A DNA stretch of 64,000 nt, from assembly GCA_001915385.1 (NCBI GenBank), contig MNQK01000032.1, positions 6,498-70,497 on the forward strand, written 5' to 3'. The position numbers and the translations under genes are program-made. Positions 15,817 to 25,404 of the stretch are shown here, piece by piece. The notes beneath the pieces were generated by a model that did not search any database, had not been told where the DNA came from, and worked only from the letters and a program-made list of their open reading frames with translations. The number at the start of each line of letters is the position of its first letter. Positions within the stretch are counted from its first letter, which is position 1. The stretch comes from Bacteroidales bacterium 52_46 (GTDB taxonomy: Bacteria; Bacteroidota; Bacteroidia; Bacteroidales; Muribaculaceae).

Positions 15817-16380
15817 ATGGATGTTTCGACGGTCATCAATTCTTTTTTTTCGTCGCGCACCTATATTTTGGGAACAATAGAGCAAAAACTATTAGTAGAC
15901 TGTGGGGACGTAAACCAATTTGCCGATATTGCAAATTTTATTTCTGGAGTATTATTGACCCATGCACATTATGACCATATATATGGATTAAATAATTTAC
16001 TAAATTTATCTCCCGATATCAAAATTTATACCAATAGCTATGGCTGCGATATGTTGGCCGACTCTAAGAAAAATCTGTCAGCCTATCATGAAACGCCATT
16101 TATTTTCAACCGTCGCGATAATATTGTAACAGTTGATGACGGAGATGAAATCGTTTTCAGTAATAGTCTGACAGCAAGAGCCATATTTACCCCAGGACAT
16201 AGCCCGAGTTGCATTACATGGATGATTGGGAAGAAATTATTTACAGGAGATTCCTTGATACCAGGTATTAAAGTAGTAACTAACTTGCCAGGAGGAAATA
16301 TCTCCAAAGCGATAGATAGTGAACGAAAAATACAACAAATAGTGGCACTCAGAAATTTAGAAATATACCCCGGTCATTAA
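15817..16380 (+). CDS. Metallo-beta-lactamase-fold hydrolase, last gene of the plus operon
   Basis: The 187-residue product has L-T-H-A-H-Y-D-H-I, TPGHSPSC and FTGDSLIPGIKVVTNLPGG, and ends LEIYPGH. The paralogue 2384-2977 ends LEICPGH at the same point, so the short C-terminus is a family trait here and not a truncation. It likely hydrolyses an acyl thioester at the end of the pathway or removes stalled chains. It follows the KAS III with a 3-base gap. Confidence 0.85.
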   Translation: MDVSTVINSFFSSRTYILGTIEQKLLVDCGDVNQFADIANFISGVLLTHAHYDHIYGLNNLLNLSPDIKIYTNSYGCDMLADSKKNLSAYHETPFIFNRRDNIVTVDDGDEIVFSNSLTARAIFTPGHSPSCITWMIGKKLFTGDSLIPGIKVVTNLPGGNISKAIDSERKIQQIVALRNLEIYPGH

Positions 16381-16420
16381 TCTGCAACATTTAGTATTCA
16401 AAATATCATTCATTTCTTCG

Positions 16421-16480
16421 CTACACGACAAAAATTTGAAAACATCAAAATTTAGCTGTTTTCAAATTTTTGTCGTGTAG
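16421..16480 (+). terminator. Long perfect hairpin after the plus operon
   Basis: The 23-base arms 16421-16443 and 16458-16480 pair perfectly around a 14-base loop. The hairpin lies 40 bases after the operon stop and 195 bases before gltB. It lacks a clear U-run outside the stem, so termination may rely on the A/T-rich inner part of the stem, or it may be an RNA 3' end or processing site. Confidence 0.6.
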
Positions 16481-16569
16481 TGCAGTTTATAATCCAACAT
16501 AAGAAACACGCAATTATACACTTTTGTTATTTTATGGTGTTATTTTGTGGATTTTTTCTGTGTTTTTAC

Positions 16570-16598
16570 TTGTATTTGCGGCAAAATGATTATATTTG
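16570..16598 (+). promoter_or_regulatory. Promoter of gltBD
   Basis: TTG at 16570-16572 and TATATTTG at 16591-16598 are spaced 18 bases apart. The start site would be about 70 bases before the gltB ATG. Confidence 0.6.
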
Positions 16599-16674
16599 CA
16601 GGGTAATTATAAATGATGGCTTGAGTGTTGCGCCTGTTATTTATGGCGCGGCTCACTAATTTAAGGTAAAAGAT

Positions 16675-19600
16675 ATGCAGAAAGGTTTGCCTCTACCTCA
16701 GGGACTTTACAGTCCCGATTATGAGAAGGACGCCTGCGGTGTCGGTTTGCTTGTCAATATCCGCGGTGTCAAATCACATCAACTTGTTGAAAAAGGACTT
16801 CAGGTGCTTGAACACATGGTGCACCGCGGTGCCGAGGGCGCCGACCCCAAGACCGGCGACGGTGCGGGCATAATGGTACAGATTCCCCACGAATTTATCC
16901 TACTTCAGGGCATTGCAGTGCCGGAGAAGGGTCGCTACGGTTCCGGTCTGGTGTTCCTGCCGAAAGATAACGACGAGGCCCGACAGATGATTTTCGACAT
17001 CATCGAGCGCGAGACTATCGCCATGGGGCTGTCGTTCCTTCCGCCGCGCGATGTGCCCGTCAACTCCGACCAGCTCGGTCGTGTGGCACGCGCCGCCGAA
17101 CCAGACATCAAACAGATTTTCATTGCCGACGAGGCCACCAACGAGCCTCTCGAACCGAAGCTATACATACTGCGCAAACGCATCGAGAAGAAAATCGAGC
17201 AAAGCAACGTGCCCGGCAAGGAGGCATTCTATATCGTGTCTCTTTCGTCAAAGACCATTATATACAAGGGCATGCTCTCGTCACTGCAGCTGCGCTACTA
17301 TTTCCATGACCTGATGAATCCGCACTTCACCACGGCCATGGCACTGGTACACTCGCGCTTCTCGACCAACACGTTCCCCACATGGGCGCTGGCTCAGCCG
17401 TTCCGCATGCTCGGACACAACGGTGAAATCAACACCATACGCGGCAACCGCCTGTGGATGAAGGCGCGCGAGTGCATGCTCCATCCCGAAGCGTTCGGCG
17501 ACAACGACATGACGCCTATCATACAGCCGGGCATGAGCGACTCGGCATCGCTCGACAACGTGCTCGAATATTTCGTGATGGGAGGCATGACGCTTCCCCA
17601 CGCGCTCGCGATGCTCGTGCCGGAAAGTTTCAACGACAAGAACCCGATTTCGCCCGAACTGAAGGCGTTCTACGAATACCACTCCATCCTGATGGAGGCA
17701 TGGGACGGCCCTGCCACCCTGCTGTTCAGCGACGGACGCTACGCCGGCGGCATGCTCGACCGCAACGGTCTGCGCCCCGCCCGCTACGTCATCACCAACA
17801 ATGACACGATGGTCATAGCGTCGGAAATCGGCGTGCTGCCGTTCGATGCCGGCGAGGTGAAGAAGAAAGGACGTCTGCGTCCGGGCAAGATGCTCATGGT
17901 CGACATGGAGAACAACGAGGTGCTCTACGACGCACAGCTCAAAGAGATGCTTGCCGGCGAATTCCCCTACCGCGACTGGCTTGCCAAGAACCGCATCAAG
18001 CTCGACAAGATAATATCGGGACGCAAGGTCAACAACGACACCGAGAACTTCCCGCGGTTGCTGCGCGCATTCAACTACCACCGCGAGGAAATCGAAAAAA
18101 TAATAACGCCGATGGTGGTCGACGCCAAGGAGCCGGTCAACTCGATGGGCAACGACACTCCGCTTGCCGTGCTGTCGAACGAACCTCAACTGCTCTTCAA
18201 CTACTTCCGCCAGCACTTCGCGCAGGTGACCAACCCGCCTATCGACCCGCTGCGCGAGGAGCTTGTGATGAGCCTCGACAGCTACATCGGCGCCATCAAC
18301 ATGAATCTGATGAATCCGGCTCCCGAGCTCTGCAAGATGGTGGAACTGAAGCGTCCCATCATCACCAACCAGGAGCTCGACATACTGTGCAACCTGCGCT
18401 ACAAGGGTTTCAACACTCACAAGCTGTCGATGACATTTGACATTAACGGCGGCAGCGACGCGCTTGAAAAAGCGATAGAACGTCTGTGCGAGGAAGCGGA
18501 AAAAGCCGTCGACGAAGGGTGCAACTACATCGTGCTCTCCGACCGCGACACCGACGAGACGCATGCGCCCATACCCTCGCTGCTCGCCACATCGGCCGTG
18601 CACCATCACCTCATCGACCGCAAGAAACGCGTGCAGACAGCGCTCGTGGTCGAGACTGCCGACGCCCGCGAAGTGATGCATTTCGCCCTCCTGTCGGGCT
18701 ACGGAGCGAGCGCCGTCAACCCCTATCTTGCCTTCGCCGTCATCGACAGCCTCGTCAAGAGCAAGGAGATACAGCTCGACTTCCACACCGCCGAGAAGAA
18801 CTTCATCAAGGCCGTGGACAAGGGCCTGCTCAAAGTCATGTCGAAAATGGGTATCTCCACCCTCACCTCCTATAAAGGCGCACAGCTTTTCGAGGCAATA
18901 GGCATAGGCGAGGAAATCACACGCAAATATTTCGGCGAGACCATCTCCAAAATCGGCGGTATCGACATGGCCGACCTCCAGCGCGAAATCATAGCCGACC
19001 ATGCCGAAGCGTTCTCGGCCGACTACGACACCGAAGCTCCCATACGCCATATCGGCCAGTACTCATTCCGCAAGGACGGCGAGCAGCACGCATGGAACCC
19101 CGAGACGATAGCCACGCTGCAGATAGCCACGCGCCTCGGCAGCTACAAGAAATTCAAGGAATTCACATCGCTTGTCGACAACAAGCCCAATCCGATATTC
19201 ATCCGCGACTTCCTCGACTTCAAGAAAGGCACGCCTATACCTGTCGACGAGGTTGAACCCATCGAGGACATCATGCGCCGCTTCGTGACGGGCGCCATGT
19301 CGTTCGGCTCGATTTCGCGTGAAGCCCACGAGGCTCTCGGCATCGCGATGAACGCCATCGGCGCACGCTCCAACACCGGCGAGGGTGGCGAGGACGCAGC
19401 CCGCTTCAAACCGCGCGAGGACGGCACTTCGGCACGCTCGGCAATCAAGCAGGTGGCATCGGGACGTTTCGGCGTCACTACCGAATATCTCGTCAACGCC
19501 GATGAAATCCAGATCAAGATAGCCCAGGGTGCAAAACCGGGCGAAGGCGGACAGCTTCCCGGCTTCAAGGTCGACAAGATTATCGCCAAGACCCGCCACT

Positions 19601-21186
19601 CTATACCCGGCATCTCACTCATTTCTCCTCCTCCCCACCACGACATCTATTCAATCGAGGACCTCGCCCAGCTCATCTTCGACCTCAAGAACGTGAACCC
19701 CGACGCCCGCGTCAGCGTGAAGCTCGTGTCGGAGAGCGGAGTAGGAACAATCGCCGCCGGTGTGGCCAAGGCCAAGAGCGACCTCATCACCATCTCCGGC
19801 GCCGAAGGGGGTACGGGAGCCTCACCCGCAAGCTCGATACGCTATGCGGGACTCCCCTCGGAAATCGGTCTGGCCGAAACGCAGCAGACACTCGTGCTCA
19901 ACAACCTGCGCGGACAGGTGAAACTGCAGGTCGACGGCCAGCTCAAGACCGCCCGCGACGTCATCATCATGTCGATGCTCGGAGCCGAGGAATACGGCTT
20001 CGCCACCAGCGCCCTGATAGTGCTCGGCTGCGTGATGATGCGCAAATGCCACACCAACACGTGCCCCGTGGGCGTAGCCACGCAGAACGAGGAGCTGCGC
20101 CGCCGGTTCGTGGGACGTTCGGAATACGTAATCAACTTCTTCAAATTCCTCGCCCAGGAGATACGCGAGACACTCGCCGAACTCGGCTACCGCTCGCTCA
20201 ATGAAATCATAGGCCGCAGCGACCTGCTCACCGTGAAAGCGGGATGCGTGACACCCAAGACCGCGCATATCGACCTCTCACGCATCATATACACCCCCGA
20301 GGAGTCGCACAAGAACGCCATCATCAATGTCACGTCGCAGGAGCATGACATCGCCAACGTGCTTGACCGCAAGATGATAAGCCGCGCCTATCCGGCCATC
20401 GAGAGCGGCATGCCGGTCGAACTCGACTTCCCCATCACCAACACCGACCGTTCGGTCGGCGCGATGCTCTCGGGTGTCGTAGCCAAGAAATACGGCAACG
20501 ACGGATTGCCCGACAATACAATCTCGGTCACTTTCAAAGGCTCGGCCGGACAAAGTTTCGGCGCATTCCTCGCCCACGGCATCTCGTTCCGCCTCGAAGG
20601 TGACGCCAACGACTACGTAGGCAAAGGACTGTCAGGCGGTAAAATCGTCATCGTTCCCCCGGCCGGCTCGACATTCGCTCCCGAAGAGAACATCATCGCC
20701 GGCAACACGCTGCTCTACGGTGCCACCTCGGGCGAGATATACATCAACGGCCGCGTGGGCGAACGCTTTTGCGTGCGCAATTCAGGCGCCATAGCCGTGG
20801 TGGAAGGCGTGGGCGACCACTGCTGCGAGTACATGACGGGCGGACGCACCGTAGTGCTCGGCTCGACGGGACGCAACTTCGCGGCCGGCATGAGCGGCGG
20901 CGTAGCCTATATATGGAATCCCGACAGCGATTTCGACTACTACTGCAATATGGAGATGGTCGAACTCTCGCTCATCGAGGACATGAGCGACAACCGCGAG
21001 CTCTACCGCTTCATCTCCAACCACTACAAGCACACCCACAGCCCGCTTGCCGGACGCATGCTCGACAACTGGAACGAATATGTGGGCCAGTTCATCAAGG
21101 TGATACCTATCGAATACAAGAAGGTGCTCCACGATGAAAAGATGGAGTCGTTGCAGCGCAAAATCGCAAGCCTCGAACGTGACTGA
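16675..21186 (+). CDS. gltB: Glutamate synthase large subunit
   Basis: The 1503-residue protein has the full layout: a class-II glutamine amidotransferase domain with the nucleophilic Cys in K-D-A-C-G-V-G (residue 22, preceded by a short propeptide), a central region, the FMN/synthase domain with SGAEGGTGASP, the iron-sulfur motif C-H-T-N-T-C-P-V-G-V, and a C-terminal beta-helix rich in Gly (GGKIVIVPP, GRNFAAGMSGG). It makes glutamate from glutamine and 2-oxoglutarate with the small subunit gltD downstream. The length matches the family (about 1500). Long open frames on the opposite strand come from GC-rich codon use and are not genes. Confidence 0.97.
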   Translation: MQKGLPLPQGLYSPDYEKDACGVGLLVNIRGVKSHQLVEKGLQVLEHMVHRGAEGADPKTGDGAGIMVQIPHEFILLQGIAVPEKGRYGSGLVFLPKDNDEARQMIFDIIERETIAMGLSFLPPRDVPVNSDQLGRVARAAEPDIKQIFIADEATNEPLEPKLYILRKRIEKKIEQSNVPGKEAFYIVSLSSKTIIYKGMLSSLQLRYYFHDLMNPHFTTAMALVHSRFSTNTFPTWALAQPFRMLGHNGEINTIRGNRLWMKARECMLHPEAFGDNDMTPIIQPGMSDSASLDNVLEYFVMGGMTLPHALAMLVPESFNDKNPISPELKAFYEYHSILMEAWDGPATLLFSDGRYAGGMLDRNGLRPARYVITNNDTMVIASEIGVLPFDAGEVKKKGRLRPGKMLMVDMENNEVLYDAQLKEMLAGEFPYRDWLAKNRIKLDKIISGRKVNNDTENFPRLLRAFNYHREEIEKIITPMVVDAKEPVNSMGNDTPLAVLSNEPQLLFNYFRQHFAQVTNPPIDPLREELVMSLDSYIGAINMNLMNPAPELCKMVELKRPIITNQELDILCNLRYKGFNTHKLSMTFDINGGSDALEKAIERLCEEAEKAVDEGCNYIVLSDRDTDETHAPIPSLLATSAVHHHLIDRKKRVQTALVVETADAREVMHFALLSGYGASAVNPYLAFAVIDSLVKSKEIQLDFHTAEKNFIKAVDKGLLKVMSKMGISTLTSYKGAQLFEAIGIGEEITRKYFGETISKIGGIDMADLQREIIADHAEAFSADYDTEAPIRHIGQYSFRKDGEQHAWNPETIATLQIATRLGSYKKFKEFTSLVDNKPNPIFIRDFLDFKKGTPIPVDEVEPIEDIMRRFVTGAMSFGSISREAHEALGIAMNAIGARSNTGEGGEDAARFKPREDGTSARSAIKQVASGRFGVTTEYLVNADEIQIKIAQGAKPGEGGQLPGFKVDKIIAKTRHSIPGISLISPPPHHDIYSIEDLAQLIFDLKNVNPDARVSVKLVSESGVGTIAAGVAKAKSDLITISGAEGGTGASPASSIRYAGLPSEIGLAETQQTLVLNNLRGQVKLQVDGQLKTARDVIIMSMLGAEEYGFATSALIVLGCVMMRKCHTNTCPVGVATQNEELRRRFVGRSEYVINFFKFLAQEIRETLAELGYRSLNEIIGRSDLLTVKAGCVTPKTAHIDLSRIIYTPEESHKNAIINVTSQEHDIANVLDRKMISRAYPAIESGMPVELDFPITNTDRSVGAMLSGVVAKKYGNDGLPDNTISVTFKGSAGQSFGAFLAHGISFRLEGDANDYVGKGLSGGKIVIVPPAGSTFAPEENIIAGNTLLYGATSGEIYINGRVGERFCVRNSGAIAVVEGVGDHCCEYMTGGRTVVLGSTGRNFAAGMSGGVAYIWNPDSDFDYYCNMEMVELSLIEDMSDNRELYRFISNHYKHTHSPLAGRMLDNWNEYVGQFIKVIPIEYKKVLHDEKMESLQRKIASLERD

Positions 21187-21218
21187 CAGATTTTCTCAGG
21201 AGTGTCAGAATTCAGTCC

Positions 21219-21297
21219 CCCGCGGTTAAAAACCGCGGCTACTACCCAGACCTCACTGACAATCGGATATATAGTAGACGCGGTTTTCAACCGCGTA
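21219..21297. repeat. Dispersed palindromic repeat, family A
   Basis: It holds ccgcggttaaaaaccgcgg and ctactac, a centre of about 26 bases, then tagtagacgcggttttc in inverted orientation. It fills most of the 149-base spacer between gltB and gltD, so it would be transcribed as a hairpin within the operon message. Confidence 0.8.
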
Positions 21298-21335
21298 CAT
21301 AAACGTAATTACCCCCTCATAAACGAAAAAACAAT

Positions 21336-22760
21336 ATGGGAAATCCTAAAGCATTTCTGACTATAAATAGAAAAGAGGCCGGCTACCGTCCTATCGCCGA
21401 CCGTATACGCGACTACGGCGAAGTGGAGCAGACTCTCAATCCGGAGGACCGCCGCCTGCAGGCATCGCGCTGCATGGAATGCGGCGTACCGTTCTGCCAC
21501 TGGAGCTGTCCGCTTGGCAACAAACAGCCCGAATGGCAGGACCGCCTCTACAAAAACGACATCAAGGGAGCCTACGCCCTGCTGACCGCCACCGACGACT
21601 TCCCCGAATTCACGGGCCGCGTATGTCCGGCGCTGTGCGAGAAAGGGTGCGTGCTCAACAAACAGCATGAGCCTGTCACCATCCGCGAGAACGAATGCGC
21701 CATCGTGGAGCGCGCGTTTCTCGAGGGATTCGTCACGCCCCATGTCCCCGCCAAGCGTACAGGCAAGCGTGTGGCCGTGATAGGTTCGGGTCCTGCGGGA
21801 CTCGCCTGCGCCAACCGCCTCAACCGCAAGGGACACTCGGTGACAGTGTTCGAGAAAAGCGAGGCTGCCGGCGGACTGCTCCGCTTCGGCATACCCGATT
21901 TCAAACTCAACAAGAGTGTCATCGACCGCCGCATCGCCCTGCTCGAACAGGAGGGCATCGAATTCCGCTACAACGTGGAAGTAGGCAAGGATATACCTGC
22001 CGCCGACATACTGCGTGACTATGACGCCGTATGCGTGGCGATAGGCTCGGGCGTACCCCGCGACCTCAATGTCGAGGGACGCGACCTCAAGGGCGTGCAT
22101 TTCGCCCTCGAACTGCTCCAGCAGCAGAACCGCGTCAACGCCGGGGCCGACATTCCCGCCGGCGAACGCATCACCGCCAAAGGAAAGCATGTGCTTGTAA
22201 TCGGCGGCGGCGACACGGGAAGCGACTGCGTGGGCACCTCGCACCGTCAGGGCTGCAAGTCGGTGACGCAGATTGAAATCATGCCGAAGCCGCCGGTAGG
22301 AGAAAATCCCGCAACCCCGTGGCCCTACTGGCCCGTGATATTGAAAACGTCGTCATCGCACGAAGAGGGATGCGAGCGCCGCTGGCTTCTCGACACCCGC
22401 GCAATCCGCGGCCGCGACGGCAAAGTGGCCGAAGTAGAGGTAGAGGAAGTGGCATGGGAAAAAGATCCCGCAACGGGTCGCATGAACCTCGTGCACACCG
22501 GCAAGACGGAAGTCATCAAGGCCGACCTCGTGCTTCTCGCGATGGGATTCACCAACCCCGTGGAGGAGGGATTGCTCGAACAGCTCGGCGTGGAGAAAGA
22601 CGCCCGCAAGAATGTCAAGGTCGATGCCTCGCACCGCAGCAGCGTCGACAAGGTATTCGCTGCCGGCGACGCCTCGACAGGCGCATCGCTCGTGGTACGC
22701 TGCATAGCATCGGGGCGCGACACCGCCGCCGCCATCGACAAAATGCTGTCGGGGAAATAA
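21336..22760 (+). CDS. gltD: Glutamate synthase small subunit
   Basis: The 474-residue protein has the N-terminal double Fe4S4-type cysteine cluster (C-M-E-C-G-V-P-F-C and C-P-A-L-C-E-K-G-C), an FAD-binding V-I-G-S-G-P-A-G-L-A, and an NADPH-binding V-I-G-G-G-D-T-G-S-D. It ends with the AAGDASTGAS flavin motif. It passes electrons from NAD(P)H to GltB. It lies downstream of gltB in one operon, separated by a palindromic repeat. Length and motifs are standard. Confidence 0.97.
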   Translation: MGNPKAFLTINRKEAGYRPIADRIRDYGEVEQTLNPEDRRLQASRCMECGVPFCHWSCPLGNKQPEWQDRLYKNDIKGAYALLTATDDFPEFTGRVCPALCEKGCVLNKQHEPVTIRENECAIVERAFLEGFVTPHVPAKRTGKRVAVIGSGPAGLACANRLNRKGHSVTVFEKSEAAGGLLRFGIPDFKLNKSVIDRRIALLEQEGIEFRYNVEVGKDIPAADILRDYDAVCVAIGSGVPRDLNVEGRDLKGVHFALELLQQQNRVNAGADIPAGERITAKGKHVLVIGGGDTGSDCVGTSHRQGCKSVTQIEIMPKPPVGENPATPWPYWPVILKTSSSHEEGCERRWLLDTRAIRGRDGKVAEVEVEEVAWEKDPATGRMNLVHTGKTEVIKADLVLLAMGFTNPVEEGLLEQLGVEKDARKNVKVDASHRSSVDKVFAAGDASTGASLVVRCIASGRDTAAAIDKMLSGK

Positions 22761-22763
22761 TAT

Positions 22764-22843
22764 GGAGCGGGGGCGTCCCGCCCCCGTGGTAATTTCTTGC
22801 GATATGAAGAAGAATACCACGGGGGCGAGACGCCCCCGCCCCA
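22764..22843. repeat. Dispersed GC-rich palindrome pair, family C
   Basis: Two inverted copies of a gcgggggcgtcccgcccccg-type palindrome flank a 25-base AT-rich centre, joined by tggta/tacca. It starts three bases after the gltD stop codon and may act as its terminator. Close copies are at 63731-63795 and, inside the helicase gene, at 54604-54632. Confidence 0.8.
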
Positions 22844-22891
22844 TTCCCCATACATCGCGTCGTTTCTTTCAGATTAAAATAAAATCACTAT

Positions 22892-22899
22892 CTTTGCTT
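22892..22899 (+). promoter_or_regulatory. -7 box for the TPR protein gene
   Basis: TATCTTTG (TAnnTTTG) lies 28 bases before the ATG at 22928. Confidence 0.6.
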
Positions 22900-22927
22900 A
22901 ACAAAAGAAACGATACGCATTAAAAAA

Positions 22928-24613
22928 ATGATATATCATATATTAATCCTGACCTCCTTAGTCTTAATGATTGGCTGTTCGCCACGGGAACACGACAAAA
23001 GGCTTACGAACATCGATGCCATTATCGCAGAATCGCCCGAAGAGGCGCCGGCACTTCTTGACAGTATCGACAGCATCGCCCGACCGACATTTGCGGAAGC
23101 TGACCGATATTATCTTGACTTCCTGAAAATCAAAGCTCAGGATAAAAACTATATCAGGCATTCATCCGACACAACCATTCTCAAGGTTATCGACTATTAC
23201 TCCGACAAAGATGACAAACTATACTTCGAAGCCTTATATTACGGCGGAAGAGTATATGCCGATATGGGTGACACTCCGACTGCGCTCCAATATTTCCATC
23301 AGGCATTGGACAATTTCCCCGAGGATTCTCCCAACCTTAACCTGAAAGCAAATATTCTCAGCCAGACAGGCCGGTTGCTGACAAGCATCAATCTCTTCGA
23401 CGAGGCCGTACCCTACATAGAAGAAGCGATTGCTATCGGCGACCAACTCCGTGACACTCTCAATATGGTCTATGACATCCAACTGTTAGGCGGAACATAC
23501 CGAAGGGCAAGAGAATTCGACCGTGCCGAACTCTTATTAAACAAAGCGCTAAATTTTAGTTCTAATTTGCCGTCATCCATTAAGGCAAAATCAAAAATGG
23601 CACTGGCTGAAATAAAATTTCAACAAGGGAAATTAGATTCTGCCCTTGTATTGATACGTGAATCTATTGATTCAGTAAGTCCAATGTCACGTAATAATGC
23701 ATTAGCGTACGCTACTAAAATCTATCTTGAGAACGAAATATTGGACACAGCTTATATTTATGCATATCAACTCCTCCATTTAGAAAGTTCTCTTAACAAA
23801 GGCACTGCATATCAAACACTATTATCACCTGAACTACGAAATTTTATTCCACTCGACACCATACATAAATATATTTCGGAGTATCGCGAATATCTTGAAA
23901 ATTATTATGACAGTAATGAAATGCAACTGGCTATAAATGAACAAAATTTTTATAACTATCAACTGCACGAAAGAGAACGGGAAAAAGCCGAGACATTTAG
24001 CGCCCGACTTATAAAATGCATTTTCGGGATTTCTTTTTTATGTTTTATTTTAGCGGTTACCATTCTATACTATAAAAACAAGACAAAAAAGACCTTGCTT
24101 AAACTGCATATTGCCCTTAACAACATAGACAAACTGAATGAAAACATATCTGCGAGCAACCACAATTTAAACTCGACCAATAATATTGAAGACGAAGCGG
24201 AACTCCGAGAGAAACTAAAGGATAAATTATTGTCAATCTACTATAAAAATGGCGACATGCCTCTCAGCAAAACTATTCTCGATTCTGATGTTTACAACAA
24301 ACTTTTGGAATATATAAAGGATGAAAAAATTATATCACACGACGACATTTTCTGGGAAGGATTAGAGGAAACAATAATCAAGTCGTCCCCTGATTTCAAA
24401 AATAATCTTCAGTTATTAGTGCAAAGCCATTTGACCACGATAGATTATCATACTGCGTTGTTAATTAAATGCCATATTCAACCATCACAAATGGCGACTC
24501 TATTGGGTCGCACGAGAAGCGCCATTGTATCCCGCAGAGCCACTCTCTCTATTAAGATTTTTGGAGAAAAAATAGGCACCAAAGTCATCGACCACATAAT
24601 ACGTTTATTATGA
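22928..24613 (+). CDS. Membrane-anchored TPR protein with C-terminal helix-turn-helix-like region
   Basis: The 561-residue protein begins with a lipoprotein-type signal (LVLMIGC, Cys17). Residues about 90-300 are tetratricopeptide-like helices (TALQYFHQALDNF, EAVPYIEEAIAIGDQL). A membrane segment lies at about 362-382 (CIFGISFLCFILAVTILYY), followed by a Lys-rich stretch and a coiled coil. The C-terminus (IKCHIQPSQMATLLGRTRSA with KIFGEKIGTK) resembles the DNA-binding-like tail of Bacteroidetes TPR regulators. It may sense an envelope signal and act on nearby genes; this is inference. It is AT-richer than gltBD and has its own promoter. Confidence 0.65.
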   Translation: MIYHILILTSLVLMIGCSPREHDKRLTNIDAIIAESPEEAPALLDSIDSIARPTFAEADRYYLDFLKIKAQDKNYIRHSSDTTILKVIDYYSDKDDKLYFEALYYGGRVYADMGDTPTALQYFHQALDNFPEDSPNLNLKANILSQTGRLLTSINLFDEAVPYIEEAIAIGDQLRDTLNMVYDIQLLGGTYRRAREFDRAELLLNKALNFSSNLPSSIKAKSKMALAEIKFQQGKLDSALVLIRESIDSVSPMSRNNALAYATKIYLENEILDTAYIYAYQLLHLESSLNKGTAYQTLLSPELRNFIPLDTIHKYISEYREYLENYYDSNEMQLAINEQNFYNYQLHEREREKAETFSARLIKCIFGISFLCFILAVTILYYKNKTKKTLLKLHIALNNIDKLNENISASNHNLNSTNNIEDEAELREKLKDKLLSIYYKNGDMPLSKTILDSDVYNKLLEYIKDEKIISHDDIFWEGLEETIIKSSPDFKNNLQLLVQSHLTTIDYHTALLIKCHIQPSQMATLLGRTRSAIVSRRATLSIKIFGEKIGTKVIDHIIRLL

Positions 24614-24685
24614 GCAATTTCTATAGGATGCGGTAAAAATGCGGTATAGCCAAAATTGCATTTCCGCATTTTTTCCGCATTATTT

Positions 24686-24720
24686 TTTGCAACAGATTGG
24701 ATCTTTTATCCCTAATTTTG
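24686..24720 (+). promoter_or_regulatory. Promoter of the DUF3244-like gene
   Basis: TTTG at 24686-24689 and TAATTTTG at 24713-24720 form a -33/-7 pair with a 23-base spacer. The predicted start site is about 26 bases before the ATG at 24753. Confidence 0.5.
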
Positions 24721-24752
24721 CCACGACCCAAATGGACAAAAATATAAATTAT

Positions 24753-25145
24753 ATGAAAAGATTTTTCTGCACCGCTCTCCTCTCAATGTTATTGAATTGT
24801 ATAATGTTTCCGGTTTCTGTTTTAGCCGCGGACAATGTCTCTTACACTGTCACTATGCGAAAAGAACCGAACAATACAACATGGACCAACGAGCAAGAAG
24901 AACCTGAGGGACGACGCATACCGCCAAAACCGATTTACTGCACAGTTAGTCACGAGGGTATTTCTGTCGCCGGACTATCGGAAGAAATAATCACTTATGA
25001 AGTATGGAACGAAACATCAGAAATTTGTCTTGCATCTTTCAATGAAGAACAGGAATTTTTGGATTTCCTTTTCAACCAGTCGGGAGAATTTCAGATAGCC
25101 TTCGTTACAGAAAATTATTGTATATCCGGATATATCTCAATATAA
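24753..25145 (+). CDS. Secreted DUF3244-like protein
   Basis: The 130-residue product starts MKRFFCTALLSMLL, a signal peptide ending near VLAADN, and then has a single beta-sandwich-like domain with RRIPPKPIYC, ITYEVWN and GEFQIAFVTENYCISGYISI. This pattern resembles DUF3244, a family of small secreted Bacteroidales proteins of unknown function often found beside TPR regulators. The start at 24753 gives a proper signal peptide, and a longer in-frame extension overlaps the promoter. Function unknown. Confidence 0.6.
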   Translation: MKRFFCTALLSMLLNCIMFPVSVLAADNVSYTVTMRKEPNNTTWTNEQEEPEGRRIPPKPIYCTVSHEGISVAGLSEEIITYEVWNETSEICLASFNEEQEFLDFLFNQSGEFQIAFVTENYCISGYISI

Positions 25146-25172
25146 TTATTTTTTAAATTAAACTAAAAACGT

Positions 25173-25394
25173 ATGAAAAAGAAAATTATTTGTTCAGTGG
25201 CTTTTCTTGCAGCCATCATCGGAGCATCTGCAACAGTTAAATGGGTTGGCGCCTGTGGTGCAGAAGTAATAACGGTATCATATGAATACTTTATAGATGC
25301 GCCCGAGGAGATAGATGAATACTACCAGTTGTTAAATACAATCTACTGTGGAGTTGAAGATGGCGAATACCGGATTATTAGATATGATTTATAA
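25173..25394 (+). CDS. Small secreted hypothetical protein
   Basis: The 73-residue product begins MKKKIICSVAFLAAIIGASATV, a signal peptide, followed by a short acidic segment with two Cys residues (one in GACGA, one in IYCGV) that could form a disulfide. It lies 27 bases after the DUF3244-like gene and is probably co-transcribed. I do not recognise the family; its size and layout recall the short secreted peptides that accompany TPR regulators in Bacteroidales. Confidence 0.6.
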   Translation: MKKKIICSVAFLAAIIGASATVKWVGACGAEVITVSYEYFIDAPEEIDEYYQLLNTIYCGVEDGEYRIIRYDL

Positions 25395-25404
25395 GTAAAA
25401 TCGA

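Noticed and set aside
17281..19050. 589-codon open frame on the strand opposite gltB
   Set aside because: It is antisense to a well-supported gene, and its composition is what GC-rich third positions of gltB produce. No family motif is present.
24639..24752. Extended start of the DUF3244-like protein
   Set aside because: It would cover the promoter and place the signal peptide inside the protein.
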